In this document: positions 35,095 through 46,049 of the stretch, piece after piece
Position numbering within the stretch: the first letter of the stretch is position 1
Layout of the letters: every line of letters starts with the position of its first letter
Source of the DNA: Fallopia convolvulus
Lineage: Eukaryota > Streptophyta > Magnoliopsida > Caryophyllales > Polygonaceae
Assembly (NCBI GenBank): GCA_964016875.1
Contig: OZ024718.1
Location: 45,237,906 to 45,301,905, forward strand
Length of the DNA stretch: 64,000 bases
Reading direction: 5' to 3'
Program-made: the position numbers and the translations under genes
The notes under the pieces: model-generated
Told to the model about the DNA's origin: nothing
Databases searched by the model: none
What the model saw: the letters and a program-made list of their open reading frames with translations, nothing else

Positions 35095-36480
35095 ATTTGA
35101 ATAAAGATTTAAAGTAAGAGATATGATTTGATTAGGAATTTTCTTTTTTAAAATATTAATAGATTAGATTTTATTTTTAGGATGTTGGATGACAAATAGT
35201 ATTTGTTTTTTTTTAGAAAGACAAAAAAAATCATCATTCGATTTTTTGCATATTCGTGTCTTATCTCTCGAGCCAATAGCTTTATATTTCCGCTACATTA
35301 ATCTATAACTTCCATCCTTGCAGTGATGGATCCAAGATTATATGGAAAGGAGGACGGACCTTAACTACCTCAGACGTCGACAAAGACCTTTCTTTTTACT
35401 AGTATAAAGAGTTTACATAGTAGAATTTCAATTATTACATGTAGTAACTTTTTCTTTGCTAATTTTTTTTTGTAAAAATATATCTCTTTTTTATTACTAG
35501 ACTAGATTTGAATGTTTAGGGGAATGAAATTCATAAATTGAATGAATTATTATATTTCAACCTTATTAATATGAGAATTTCTAGAAACTTATCTTTTTAG
35601 ACACTATATGATATACTTTTTATCAATAAATGATCTTAATTTTATAAATATTATTTAATAATAAAAAATTCATTAATAATATTTGATGGAATAAGATCCA
35701 CTTGTTTTCTTTTATTAGTGGTTAATTTCAGTTAAAATAATGTGGCTAATTGTTGCTTGTAAAATTAATGAAATAGAAACTAAGAAATTGTTATAATAAA
35801 ATTAATTAAATAAGCAAAATTTGTATAATAAAAACCGAAATACTATTTCGAGCCATTCTAAAAAAAATTCAATGGAAATTCCAATTGATACCCCCGAGTT
35901 TGTGACTTTTTTTTATTATACCCTAAAAAAATTATTCTGGATGGTACCCTTGAACTTTTGTAAAAGTTCGCCTCGTACCCTTACTTGTTAATTTTTTTTA
36001 GATTATAATAAAATTCGTTTGTTTCATAATAAAAATAATTTTTATATTTTATTAAGTTCATAACCAACTCTAGAAACAATTAAAATAAATTAAAATAAAC
36101 TTAAAAATATACCCTATAAAATATTTGAAATAAAGATTTACATAATTTAAATTTATCAAGTATATTTTAGGAAAATTCCTTTTGATGCCCTCGAGATTTT
36201 GACTTTTCCTTTTGATGCCCCAAAATTTTTTTATTCCTTTTGGTACTCTTCTAGTTTTAAAACTTTCCTTTCCGTAGCCTAAACACCCCCAAATCTTAAT
36301 CTCCTCCAAATTCACAATTTTAGATCTACAATTAGGGTATTTAATCTTAAAAATTTACTTCGGTGGTGAAGATGAAAAAGGCCAACAACGGTGGCGGGGA
36401 CAACAGAGGTCGTCGGTCGCTGATGACTCGAGACTTGACGTCGCCGGTGAGGGAGGAGGAAGAGCAGTGGGGCGACGAGG
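35095..36480. other. AT-rich intergenic sequence with repeated T-rich boxes
   Basis: No gene is seen. Around 35325 the sequence CAGTGATGGATCCAAG resembles the start of hAT-type MITEs, but no other end was found. Between 35870 and 36300 a motif of the type TTTTGATGCCCTCGAG / TTGATACCCCCGAG recurs at least three times in diverged form, probably a decayed repeat. Confidence 0.4.
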
Positions 36481-36500
36481 CTGCTGCCGTCGGTCGCTGG

Positions 36501-36597
36501 TGACTCGAGATCTCAGAGAAACCGATCTTGTCTCCACGAAGATCCGCCTCCTCGACGATGTGCATATTGGCAAGACCAACTTCTTGATATGTATTTG
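36501..36597 (+). pseudogene. Possible fragment of a Spg1/Tem1-like small GTPase (first exon with P-loop)
   Basis: The plus-strand frame reads TDLVSTKIRLLDDVHIGKT, then NFLI. Plant septum-promoting GTPases (Spg1/SGP type) have a similar stretch with a GDxxIGKTS P-loop near an exon end. Here the first P-loop Gly is Asp and the frame stops at 36595 after an in-frame GT. The region from 36360 is GC-rich and includes a 23-base repeat (CGTCGGTCGCTG-G/A-TGACTCGAG) 77 bp apart. A captured, dead gene piece is the best reading, but the match is short. Confidence 0.35.
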
Positions 36598-37084
36598 AAT
36601 CCCTAATCCCTGATCCAGATCTTTCTTCTCCCGTTCATCAATTAAATTAAGATATTCATTGGTGATTTTGCTTTAATTTTTGCATATTTGGTCTACTATT
36701 TCCCCCATTGATTTATAACAATGTGCAGATATTGTTGATTTTCATCCAACTTTAAACCTTTCTTGTTGATATACTATGAGACTTTTCATTTTGATATAAT
36801 TTTTTTTTGTTTGATTCTCATGTGCAGTTGTTAGTTTCCATAGTGATTTGGTGGTTACGTGCAAATATTCAGTAGCAATTTTGTTTATATTTGACCTCAC
36901 AATTGGGATTTTTTAAGTGTGAAAATGATTTGGTGGGTAGGATGAAAGTGGACAGTAGTAGAGAGAAAGACTGTGGAAAGGATGGCGATGGCCGGCGAGG
37001 GTGGAGACAACAATGGTCAACGATGAGGGGTTAATTATGGATTTAGTCATCATCATTCGGTTTTCGTATTATTCACGTATTTTC
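36598..37084. other. Intron-like T-rich sequence, nothing firm
   Basis: T-rich, with two TGTGCAG motifs (about 36722 and 36823) that resemble splice acceptors. If the GTPase fragment is real this could be its intron. A GC-rich patch with GGCGATGGCCGGCGAGG follows at about 36980. No gene can be assigned. Confidence 0.35.
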
Positions 37085-37620
37085 GAAAAATACAGTTTTG
37101 TGAAACACGCGCAGTTTGTTCATCAATATTGACCAATTGTGCATCAATATGACAATAATGACCAATTGTGCATCAATACTCACCAATTGTGCATCGAGTT
37201 TTTGATGCACATTGTTCATCGATTTCGAACTTTTTAATTTTTAATTTTATTTTTAACCTTATTTATGTGTATGAATACAATATTATCTATTTTTGATCAC
37301 ATATAATTAGTTTCGATATATCCCCTATTTTTTCATTGATATACCCCTATTTGTTCATTGATTTAACATTGTTTGTTCATTGATATACCCTTATTTGTTC
37401 ATTGGTATATCCTTGTTTGTTCATTGATATACCCATATTTGTTCATTAATACTATCTTCTTGTGCATAAATACTAGCACTTTGTGCATAATTTTTTTTTC
37501 AATTATGTATTAATGAATATGAACTTTGTGCATTACTATCATCACTTTGTGCATTAGTACCAACAATTTGTTCATCACTACTAGTACTTTGTTCTTAATA
37601 TAGCCTTTCATTTGTAAATT
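37085..37620. repeat. Imperfect tandem repeats (TTGTGCATCAATA and TTTGTTCATTGATATACCC types)
   Basis: At 37115-37200 a ~30-base unit with ACCAATTGTGCATCAATA recurs three times. At 37330-37450 a ~24-base unit with TTTGTTCATTGATATACCC recurs about five times. CTTTGTGCATTA-type units continue to about 37600. The inverted counterpart (TTGATGCACAAA) is clustered at 38350-38510, so these look like subterminal repeats of one element. Confidence 0.7.
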
Positions 37621-37892
37621 GAAATAAACTTTTGTTTATGCGTCGATACCATCCATATATTTGTACATTTAGGACTATTTCTTTGTACATTTTTTGATTT
37701 ATTTGGTTCTTTAAGGCTATCTTTTTTCCTTACTCATATAATTAGTTTTGACTCACTGTATAATTAGTTTCAATACACACATATATTTATCTAGTTTTTG
37801 TAGTTGTCATACGTATCATTTTTTTGAGAGCAAAATGTAAATATATTAAGTATCCAATTCAACTAAGTCAATTATACATGGTTGAATATTAG

Positions 37893-38240
37893 TTACAAAG
37901 ACATACTCATGTCTGGATTAAGATACAAACTTGTGATAAAGTGAGCTACACAATTGCCATGTCTACCTATATGAGCACAACAAAAAGAAACAAATGAAGT
38001 GTCCAATAAACATATATCATCTAATGCAGTACCTAAATAAGATAAATTTGATGTAGAAACTTGAATGCAAATGATAATAGATAAAGAATCTGATTTTACA
38101 ATAGTATGATGTACGCTAAGAGAATGAGCCAGTTGCAAACCGAAGAGGAGTGCTTGTGCCTTAGCTATGTTCAGAGCCCAAGAAAGCAGCCACACATTTC
38201 ACAACAGCAACAATGACAAATCGAAACGAGCCATGCAAGA
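37893..38240 (-). pseudogene. RNase H-like (RVT_3) domain remnant of a LINE or related gene
   Basis: The minus-strand frame includes AKAQALLFGLQLAHSLSVH, a VKSDS motif and HIGRHGNCVAHFI. These fit the plant non-LTR/RVT_3 RNase H pattern (a Glu-containing helix, then E/K-SDS, then R-x-N-x-x-AH). The frame has lost its N-terminal strand and part of the active site. It lies between the two inverted repeat clusters. Confidence 0.6.
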
Positions 38241-38289
38241 CAATACCAAGACTGACATCAAATCAATTAGTTTTGCCTCATATACGACT

Positions 38290-38515
38290 ACTTATGATAC
38301 ACAAACATATATTGCATACAATTTCGATACACATTCGGCCCTTTTTTATGCACAAACAATACGTTTTGATGCACAAACAATAGTTTTTTTATGCACAAAA
38401 TTACAGTTTTGATGCACAAAATCGCAATTTTGATGAACCAAATCATAATTTTGATGAAGCAAAAACAATAGGTTTTGATGAACAAAATCACAGTTTAGAT
38501 GAACAATTTGGGGCG
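38290..38515. repeat. TTTTGATGCACAAA repeat cluster, inverted relative to 37085-37620
   Basis: At least seven diverged copies of a ~22-base unit with GATGCACAAA or GATGAACAAA. The reverse complement gives TTTGTGCATC / TTTGTTCATC, the unit of the left cluster. Together they bracket an RNase H remnant in a ~1.4-kb block. Confidence 0.7.
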
Positions 38516-38519
38516 CAAT

Positions 38520-38742
38520 ATCGTTTTTTTTTTCAAAATTCTCGCCCGTGCCGTTTTTCCCCCTTTTAAGTGAAACGATCAGCGCCCCTGATTTTTCTTC
38601 ATCCAACGACTTTTGTTCTTTTTTATTTCTCACATGTGTGCTCATTCTCACCTGATCGGACTCCTTAATTAATTCCTAATTTTGATTCTTGACCGATGCG
38701 AACATTGTAAGCATCATTGATTCACCGTGGATATAATATTTA
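38520..38742. repeat. Dispersed repeat shared with 53930-54060
   Basis: From CTCGCCCGTGCCG to ACCTGATCGG (about 38540-38665) the sequence matches 53938-54058 base for base over long stretches, for example TGATTTTTCTTCATCCAACG in both. The 53-54 kb copy is one arm of a foldback element. This copy ends shortly before the Copia target site. Confidence 0.75.
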
Positions 38743-38887
38743 TATTAGACCAAGGGTTATTTTATTAGATATATTTGTTATGGTTTGTTATCTAAGCTAT
38801 CTTGACATATTGTAACTATATAAGCTCATATTCGTTCAACAGAAAGCAAGATTTACTCTTCCAAATTTATCTCTCTAAAATCCTTCA
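38743..38887 (+). repeat. Copia 5' LTR (145 bp)
   Basis: It starts TATTAGACC (probably TG mutated to TA) and ends CCTTCA. It contains the TATATAAG box at about 38817. It lacks a ~17-bp stretch (CGTATTGCTTAAGATAT) present in the 3' copy. The primer site TGGTATTGAAGCA follows at 38888-38900. Confidence 0.88.
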
Positions 38888-38955
38888 TGGTATTGAAGCA
38901 CAAGATCCGATCCAAACCATAATAAAAAAAGTTTTTACGCATGTTGAGCCGCCAC

Positions 38956-39390
38956 CATGGCCGACATTTCTCAAGTTGTCGTCGCCGCATAGCAGGCTGC
39001 TCAAATCGCCGCCCTTCAACAGGCGCTGATCGCCGCCCAGGCCGCAGCCCTGAATACCCCAAAACTTGGTTCTCCATATTATCTACACCCGTCGGACGAC
39101 CCCGGTTTGACGATTTGCTGTATCGCTCTTTAAGGCGATAATTATCAAGAATGGTCCATAGCCATGCAGAATGCTCTTCTCGCCAAATGAAAACTAAGTT
39201 TTGTCGATGGCTCCATCACAAAACCGCCGACAGACTCTCCCGAGGCAGATTATTGGTTGATAGTGAATTCTATGTTAGTTGGTTGGCTAGTCTAATCCAT
39301 GGATCCGTCTCTTCGGTCATCTATCACGTACTATGTGACCGTGAAAGAACTTTGGGATGACTTATCTCAACGGTTCTCTATTGGCAATGG
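38956..39390 (+). pseudogene. gag: Copia gag, N-terminal part
   Basis: The frame starts MADISQVVVAA in a good start context (GCCACCATGG) and then meets a TAG. Later it reads GDNYQEWSIAMQNALL (with one frame change), the usual beginning of plant Copia gag, then a block ending ELWDDLSQRFSIGNG. It is cut after GGCAATGG by the chromovirus and resumes at 47953 with LQL in a shifted frame. At least three stop codons show decay. Confidence 0.8.
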
Positions 39391-41282
39391 TGTAGCATCC
39401 CCGACCAAAGTGCATACGTCATTTTGCATTCATATCATATTAAGAGCATATGAATAGTATATTGACATGATATATAGTTAATTTTTAAAAGTAATATTTA
39501 TTTTCTAATTAAGTTTATTATATTTTAAAAAAATTTTAACTAAAAATTAATTATTAATTAATTCAGGGTAAAGTTTGTAGTAAAGAAGTTTTGAGGGTGA
39601 AAATTGTAATTTTGACATAAGTTTTGCCGACTTCTTTGATTTAGCCGACTCTTTGGTATATAAATGTCACCAGTGACTTGATTCTTCAATATGAAGAAGA
39701 CGAAGAAGATAAAAAAAAACGACTTTGTTTATCTTAAAAAAAACGAGAGTGTAAGGAATTTTGTTGTTTTTGTTGGATTCGGTACAAGATCTCTTCTATT
39801 GGGTTTTAATTTCGAAGTACAAGCGTGATTTGGTAAGTTTTAATTAATTAATGGTTTATCTGGATTTTCCTAATTTTTCCAAATCTAGATCTACAGTTGC
39901 TTTTATTTGAGAAATCAGTTGATCTATAGTTTTCAAAGGGTGTTTTCGATATCGGATTTATATTCGGTAAAAGATTTCAGAGTATTTTTAGGGTTTTGTT
40001 TTGTAAGGATATTAGGGAGACCTTTGATCAAGTTTTTCAGAAAGGTTTGAACTAGAAAAATGTTCTTTCATATATATAGTTTATCGATGTCAAGTTTTAA
40101 AGGATTTGGAATTATGCATAAGAAGTTATAATGCATTCTGGCATTTCATTGCATTTAGGGTTAAAATTTATAAGAGTAAATAACCTAATTTTTATTGGGT
40201 TACATATAGGAGCACCAGTCATAGACCCTGGTCAGAGTCAAGGAGGAGAAATATAGTATATGCCTTAAACATGTGAGTATAGACCAGAGATTCAACCCTA
40301 TGTGCTATATGTGAAATATGGATATATGTGATATATGAGCTATATGGATATATGAGCTATATAGATATATGTGCTATATGAGTTATATAGATAGATATGA
40401 TAGCTCTGATATTTTCAGAGTTGTTTGCACAGAAAGTATGTTAACGGATGGCATATGATATATGATTACATGATGCACTTGATTGCATAGCATATTGCAA
40501 TGAGATTAAAAGGACGTGTGACTGTCTTGCCCTGAACTGTAATTCAGGAAATCTTCGGATTTCTTTGTTAAAGCGACCTACGGGTCATACAAGACCTACG
40601 GGTCATACAGGATCTTCGGATCATACAGGATCATCGGATCATACAGGACCTACGGGTCAATCAGGAGATCTTCGGATTTCTTTGCTAAAGGGACCATAAG
40701 AGTCAATATTTAGGAGATATTCAGATTTCTTTGCTAAAGGGACCATAAGAGTCCATATATAGTAAATCCGGGGCAGATTCAGGCTTGAACAGTTCACTGA
40801 ATAATGAATCGGATACATCGGCATTTGCATTTGCATAGTAAAATCTTTTATGACATATGTACAATATGTATGTATATATACATGGACTAAATGTTTGACT
40901 CTGTGTGAAGTAATTGATGATGGTTTATATTCACTGAGTATGCGACTCATGTAAATCGCAAAATAATTTTTTCAGGTTCAGCTAGTTCTTACTGACGTGT
41001 GTCTCTTTTAGAGGTCACATTCATACAGGTCGGCCGGCTGAAGCTCAATGCAACCTTCTCCTCCTCATTTTGCATCTTAGACATATGGGTTGTAAATAGA
41101 AGTTAGAGTGACTGATGTTTTAGTATGACTAGTAACAACATAGAACTTTGTGTGTGCGTGCAACCCTTTATGGTTGTTACTTTTGCTTTGTGCTTATGTA
41201 GATAGTTGCTTATATGTGAATTATATGTTTATATGTGAAATAAGTTGTTATAAAGTATACGTCATAGAGTATAAGGGTGTCA
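39391..41282 (+). repeat. Chromovirus 5' LTR (1,892 bp)
   Basis: TGTAGCATCC to GGTGTCA. TATA box TATATAAA at 39657-39664. Beyond it the transcribed part holds an array of 18-nt units (40575-40658) and a run of GATATATGAGCTATATG-type repeats (about 40315-40400). Two bases near the end (GTGTGACA in the 3' copy) are missing here. Confidence 0.93.
40549..40679 (+). repeat. Tandem array of UNCG-tetraloop hairpins in the 5' LTR
   Basis: Five units start at 40575, 40593, 40611, 40629 and 40647, exactly 18 bases apart. Cores are GACC-TACG-GGTC (three times), GATC-TTCG-GATC and GATC-ATCG-GATC. Two flanking hairpins AAATC-TTCG-GATTT (40549-40562) and AGATC-TTCG-GATTT (40666-40679) use the same loop. 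C(UUCG)G and C(UACG)G are known as unusually stable RNA tetraloops. A counterpart with five units is in the 3' LTR at 47243-47326. The array lies about 900 bases downstream of the TATA box and would be in the RNA. Confidence 0.9.
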
Positions 41283-41384
41283 TAGTTAGTTTTTGGTATC
41301 AGCAGGGATATGATTCTTTAGGGGCATTCTGCATTCATAAGCATATATAATTGACATTAGAGTTGCATTTAATTGAATAGGAAC

Positions 41385-44300
41385 ATGGAAATGCATGAGC
41401 ATGATGCACCAAGAAGAGAAGGTTCAGCCGTGCCACATCAGTCTATAGGAGCATCTCATACAGTACCACATTAGCATACATCTCATACACATGCACCGAT
41501 AGAATAGGAAGTACAAGGACCAACTATGGGGTCTAGAGGCAGGAATTTCAAAGAGCTTCGTAAGTTGGGAGCAGTTGATTTCTATGGGAGTACAGATCCT
41601 GCAGAGGCTGAGACATGGCTTAAGAGAACAGAGAGAGTATTTGGTATGATGAGATGCACAGAAGAGGAAAGGTTTGATTTCTCAGTATCACATCTACATG
41701 GGGATGCTTTTGATTGGTGGGAACTTGTTTCACATGCTATAGTACAATGTCCAGTTCTTACATGGGAAGATTTTCTCACTGTTTTCAAAGATAAGTATAT
41801 GCCAGAAGTGTATCGAGATGCAAAACAGAAGGAATTTTTGTCTCTTAAGCAAGGAAATATGTATGTGGCTGAGTATGAAGTTAAATTTACCCAACTATCG
41901 CATTATGCACCAGCTAATGTGGCTACAGAGAGAGATAAATGCAGACGTTTTGAGGATGGATTGTCCTATCATATCCGGAATAAGATTACCCCATGGGATC
42001 TTCTTACTTTTACCAATTTGCGTACTGCAGCAATTAGAGCAGAGACACTGTTAAAGGAAAGACAAACATTCTTCCAGAAGGAAAAGAGGGAATCATTAGT
42101 TCATATGGGTGAGTCGAGTGGAAGGCCATCTAAGCGTCAGAGTTTTTCCTCTCCAACACCAATATTTGGCAGAGGTGGCTCAAATAGTCAAAGAGGTGGA
42201 CAAACCTCGACTTTTGGACGTGGTGGTGATAGAGGACCAGGGATGACAGTACAGACACGACCTATGTGTACTTATTGTGGTCGATCTCATATGGGAGAGT
42301 GTCGAGTATTAATTGGAGGGTGTTTTAACTGTGGACAACAAGGGCACTTTTACAAAGAATGTCCAGTTAGTTCAGATAGATCGAATATTAGAAGAGCAAC
42401 ATCTGAAACAACTGTACAAAATGTGCAATTAGAAGCACTGGTATGGAGTTATGGTAGAGGTCATGGAAGAGGTCAGAACATGAATAACACTGCTAGTAGA
42501 GGAAGACCACAAACACAGGAATCTCGACCATAGGGTCAAGCTCGAGTTTTTGCTATGTCTCAACAGGAAGCATCCAAAGCACCCGAGGTTACTGGTAAAC
42601 TTTATTTACATGATCTTGAGATACATGCATTAATAGATTCAGGATCCACACATTCATTCATATAATCTACCATAGCATCTCAAGTGCATAAGAAACCTGA
42701 ACCCTTAGATTACAGTTTAGGAGTATAGACCCCCTTAGGGGGAAATGGTAAAGGTATATACAGTATATCGAGATAGTATAATATGGTGGATACAGTAGAG
42801 TTACCAGCTGATCTGGTCTTGTTATTCTTGTATGAGTTTGATGTTATTTTGGGCATGGACTGGTTGTCAAGACATCATGCTAAAGTAGATTGTTATACCA
42901 AAGAAGTAGTGATAGAATCGCTTGGGAAATCTAGAGTGATTTTCTATGGTGATAGACAAATGGTTCCCACTTGCCTAATATCTGCAACAATAGCTTTTCG
43001 CATGATCAGAGAGGGATGTGAGGCATATCTGGCCCATGTAATAGACCGTACAGTTGAATGTGATGAGGTTTGAGATATTCCAGTTGTTAAAGATTTTTCA
43101 GATGTGTTTCCAAAGGATCTCCCAGGATTGCCACCTGATAGGGAGATAGAGTTTACTATGGAGTTAATGCCAGGTACTGCACCGATTTCTATTCCTCCAT
43201 ATCGCATGGCTCCACTAGAGTTACAGGAACTGAAGAAACAGATACAAGAGTTGTTAGATAAAGGGTTTATTAGGGCTAGTGTATCACCTTGGGGTGCACC
43301 AGTTTTGTTTGTTAAAAAGAAAGATGGTACGTTACGGCTATGCATAGATTACAGAAAGTTGAATCAGGTGACAGTGAAGAACAAGTATCCATTGCCAAGA
43401 ATAGATGATCTATTTGATCAACTTCAGGGTGCAAAGGTATTTTCAAAGATAGACCTTCGATCAGGATATCATCAGTTGAAGATAGCTAAAGATGACATTA
43501 CCAAGACAACATTTAGGACTCGATATGGGCATTATGAGTTTCTGGTAATGCCATTTGGTTTGACTAATGCACCAGCAGCATTCATGGCTTTGATGAACAA
43601 GGTATTTCAACCTTTTCTAGACAGATTTGTGATCGTCTTTATTGATGATATATTGGTATATTCACGAAGTAAAGAGGAGCATGCTGATCATTTGTGTACC
43701 GTGCTACAAGTCTTGAGGGAAAAAAACAGTTATATGCTAAACTGAGTAAGTGTGAATTCTGGTTGGATCATGTGGTATTTTTAGGACACATAGTATCTGG
43801 AAGGGGTATAGAGGTTGATCCTAAGAAGGTTGAAGCATTGGTAAATTGGAAAGCACCAACTACAGTTACATAAGTTCGTAGTTTTCTTGGGATGGCTGGA
43901 TACTACGGACGATTCGTTGAAGGATTCTCTATTGTAGCTGCACCACTCACTTAATTGTTGCGGAAGAATGCTCCATTCCACTGGAATGATGCATGCCAAC
44001 AGAGCTTTGATGAGTTAAAGAACCGTCTGACTACAACCCCAATACTGACAATTCCTACAGGTACAGGAGGGTTTGTTGTTTACACTGATGCTTCATATCA
44101 GGGTCTTGGTTGTGTTTTGATGTTGAATGGAAAAGTAATTGCTTATGCATCACGATAGTTACGACCACATGAAGTTTCTTATCCTGTACATGATTTAGAG
44201 CTGGCAGCAGTAGTTTTTGCCCTAAAGATTTGACATCATTATCTATATGGAGAAACATTTCAAATCTTTACAGATCATAAGAGTTTGAAGTATTTGATGA

Positions 44301-45978
44301 GCCAAAAGGAGTTGAACATGCGGCAGAGACGCTGGATGGAACTATTGAAAGATTATGATTGTACGATCGAGTATCATCCGGGAAAGGCAAATGTTGTAGC
44401 TGATGCTTTGAGTAGAAAGTCCAGTGGTATGATGGCCAACATGCACATGACTTCATTGTCAGATTTTATTGCTTTGCGAGGTCTAAATGCCAAACTACAG
44501 TTTGACACAAATGGAGTACTGTTTGCTACTTTAGAAATTCGGCCAGTGTTGAGACAGAAAATTAAAGATGCACAAGTAAGAGATGAAAAGTTGACATAAA
44601 TTATTGAACAGGTGCAACAAGGTAAAGATATGTCATTTGTTATTCAGGATGGCACATTGATGTTTGACACCAGATTATGTGTACCTGATGTTGATGATCT
44701 GAGACGGGAAATTTTAGATGAGGCACATAATGCATCATATGCTATACACCCTGGCACAACAAAGATGTATCATACCTTAAGACAACATTATTGGTGGCCA
44801 AGGATGAAGAAGGAGGTTACTGAATTTGTTTCTAAATGTCTTACTTGTCAACAAGTCAAAGCAGAACATCAAGCACCTACAAGTATGCTGAAACCTTTAT
44901 CTATTCCAGTTTGGAAATGGGAACGGATTACGATGGATTTTGTTGTGGGACTACCCCGAACACAAAAGGGAAGTGATGCTATTTGGGTGATTATTGATAG
45001 ATTGACTAAGTCAGCACATTTTTTGCCTATACGTTGGGGTTGTTCATTGGATCAATTGGCAGAGATATACATGAAAGAAATTGTTCTACTTCATGGAATA
45101 CCATTATCCATTGTATCAGATAGAGATCCTAGATTTACTTCTCGATTTTGGGAAAGTTTTCAAACAGTTATGGGGACCAAATTACATTTCAGTACAGCTT
45201 ATCATCCTCAGACAAATGGACAGTCAGAGAGGACTATACAGACATTAGAAGAAATGCTTCGTGCTTGTGTTATTGAGTTTCAAGGTTCATGGGATAGGTA
45301 TATTCCATTGATGGAATTTGCTTACAATAATCAATTTCACAACAGCATTGGGATGGCACCATATGAGGCATTGTATGGAAGGAAATGTCGAAGTCCTTTA
45401 TATTGGGATAAAGAGGGTGTAGAAATTTTAGAAGGGCCGGAGATTATACAAGACACAGTTGATAAGATTGATATTGTAAAGAACAAAATGAAGGCGGCAC
45501 AAGACAGACAAAAGAGCTATTTTGATCAGCATCGCAAGGAAATGGAATATCAAGTTGGTGATAAAGTATTCTTACGAGTTTCTCCATGGAAAGGTGTCAT
45601 GAGATTTGGTAACAAAGGAAAACTGAGTCCTCGATATATTGGGCCATATGACATCATAGAGAAGGTGGGACCGTTGGCATACAGATTAGCATTACCTTCA
45701 AAATTGGCTCAGATTCATAATGTCTTCCATGTTAGTATGTTACGACGGTATCGATCTGATCCATCACATGTGCTAAAAGATCAGAAGTACAACTTGCAAA
45801 GAATTTGAGCTACATAGAGGAACCCATTATGATAGTGGACTACAGAATCAAACAGTTACGGAATACGAAAATTCCGATGGTTAAAGTGATTTGGAAGAAT
45901 CATGGTATAGAGGAAACGACTTAGGAAACTGAGGATAAGATGAGAAAGTCATATCCGCATTTGTTTAATGGTAATTGA
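41385..45978 (+). pseudogene. gag-pol: Chromovirus gag-pol polyprotein, broken by stops and two frameshifts
   Basis: From ATG 41385: gag with DAFDWWE and a CCHC knuckle CFNCGQQGHFYKEC; protease LIDSGSTHSF (about 42630); RT with KIDLRSGYHQL, MPFGLTNAPAAF and FIDDILVYS (43640); RNase H with FTDHKSLKYL and VADALSRKSS; integrase with HPGTTKMYH ... CLTCQ, then MDFVVGLP, SDRDPRFTSRF and YHPQTNGQSERT. A chromodomain-like end follows with VKVIWKNHG and KMRKSYPHLF. In-frame stops are at 41472, 41505, 42531, 42663, 42726, 42774, 43071, 43871, 43952, 44156, 44231, 44597 and 45922. Frameshifts are a two-base gain in an A-run near 43722 and one near 45800. A chromodomain would target integration to chromatin. 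The copy is dead but otherwise well preserved. Confidence 0.93.
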
Positions 45979-46049
45979 TTCCCTATCATCCTGCATCATA
46001 TGAAAAGATAGCGAATTTTGAGGACAAAATTCTTATAGAGGGAGAGGAT

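Noticed and set aside
35320..35365. CAGTGATGGATCCAAG as the start of a hAT MITE
   Set aside because: No second end and no 8-bp duplication were found.
37330..37450. Regular short repeats that could suggest a CRISPR-like array
   Set aside because: Units are imperfect and directly adjacent, without unique spacers, and the context is a plant transposon block.
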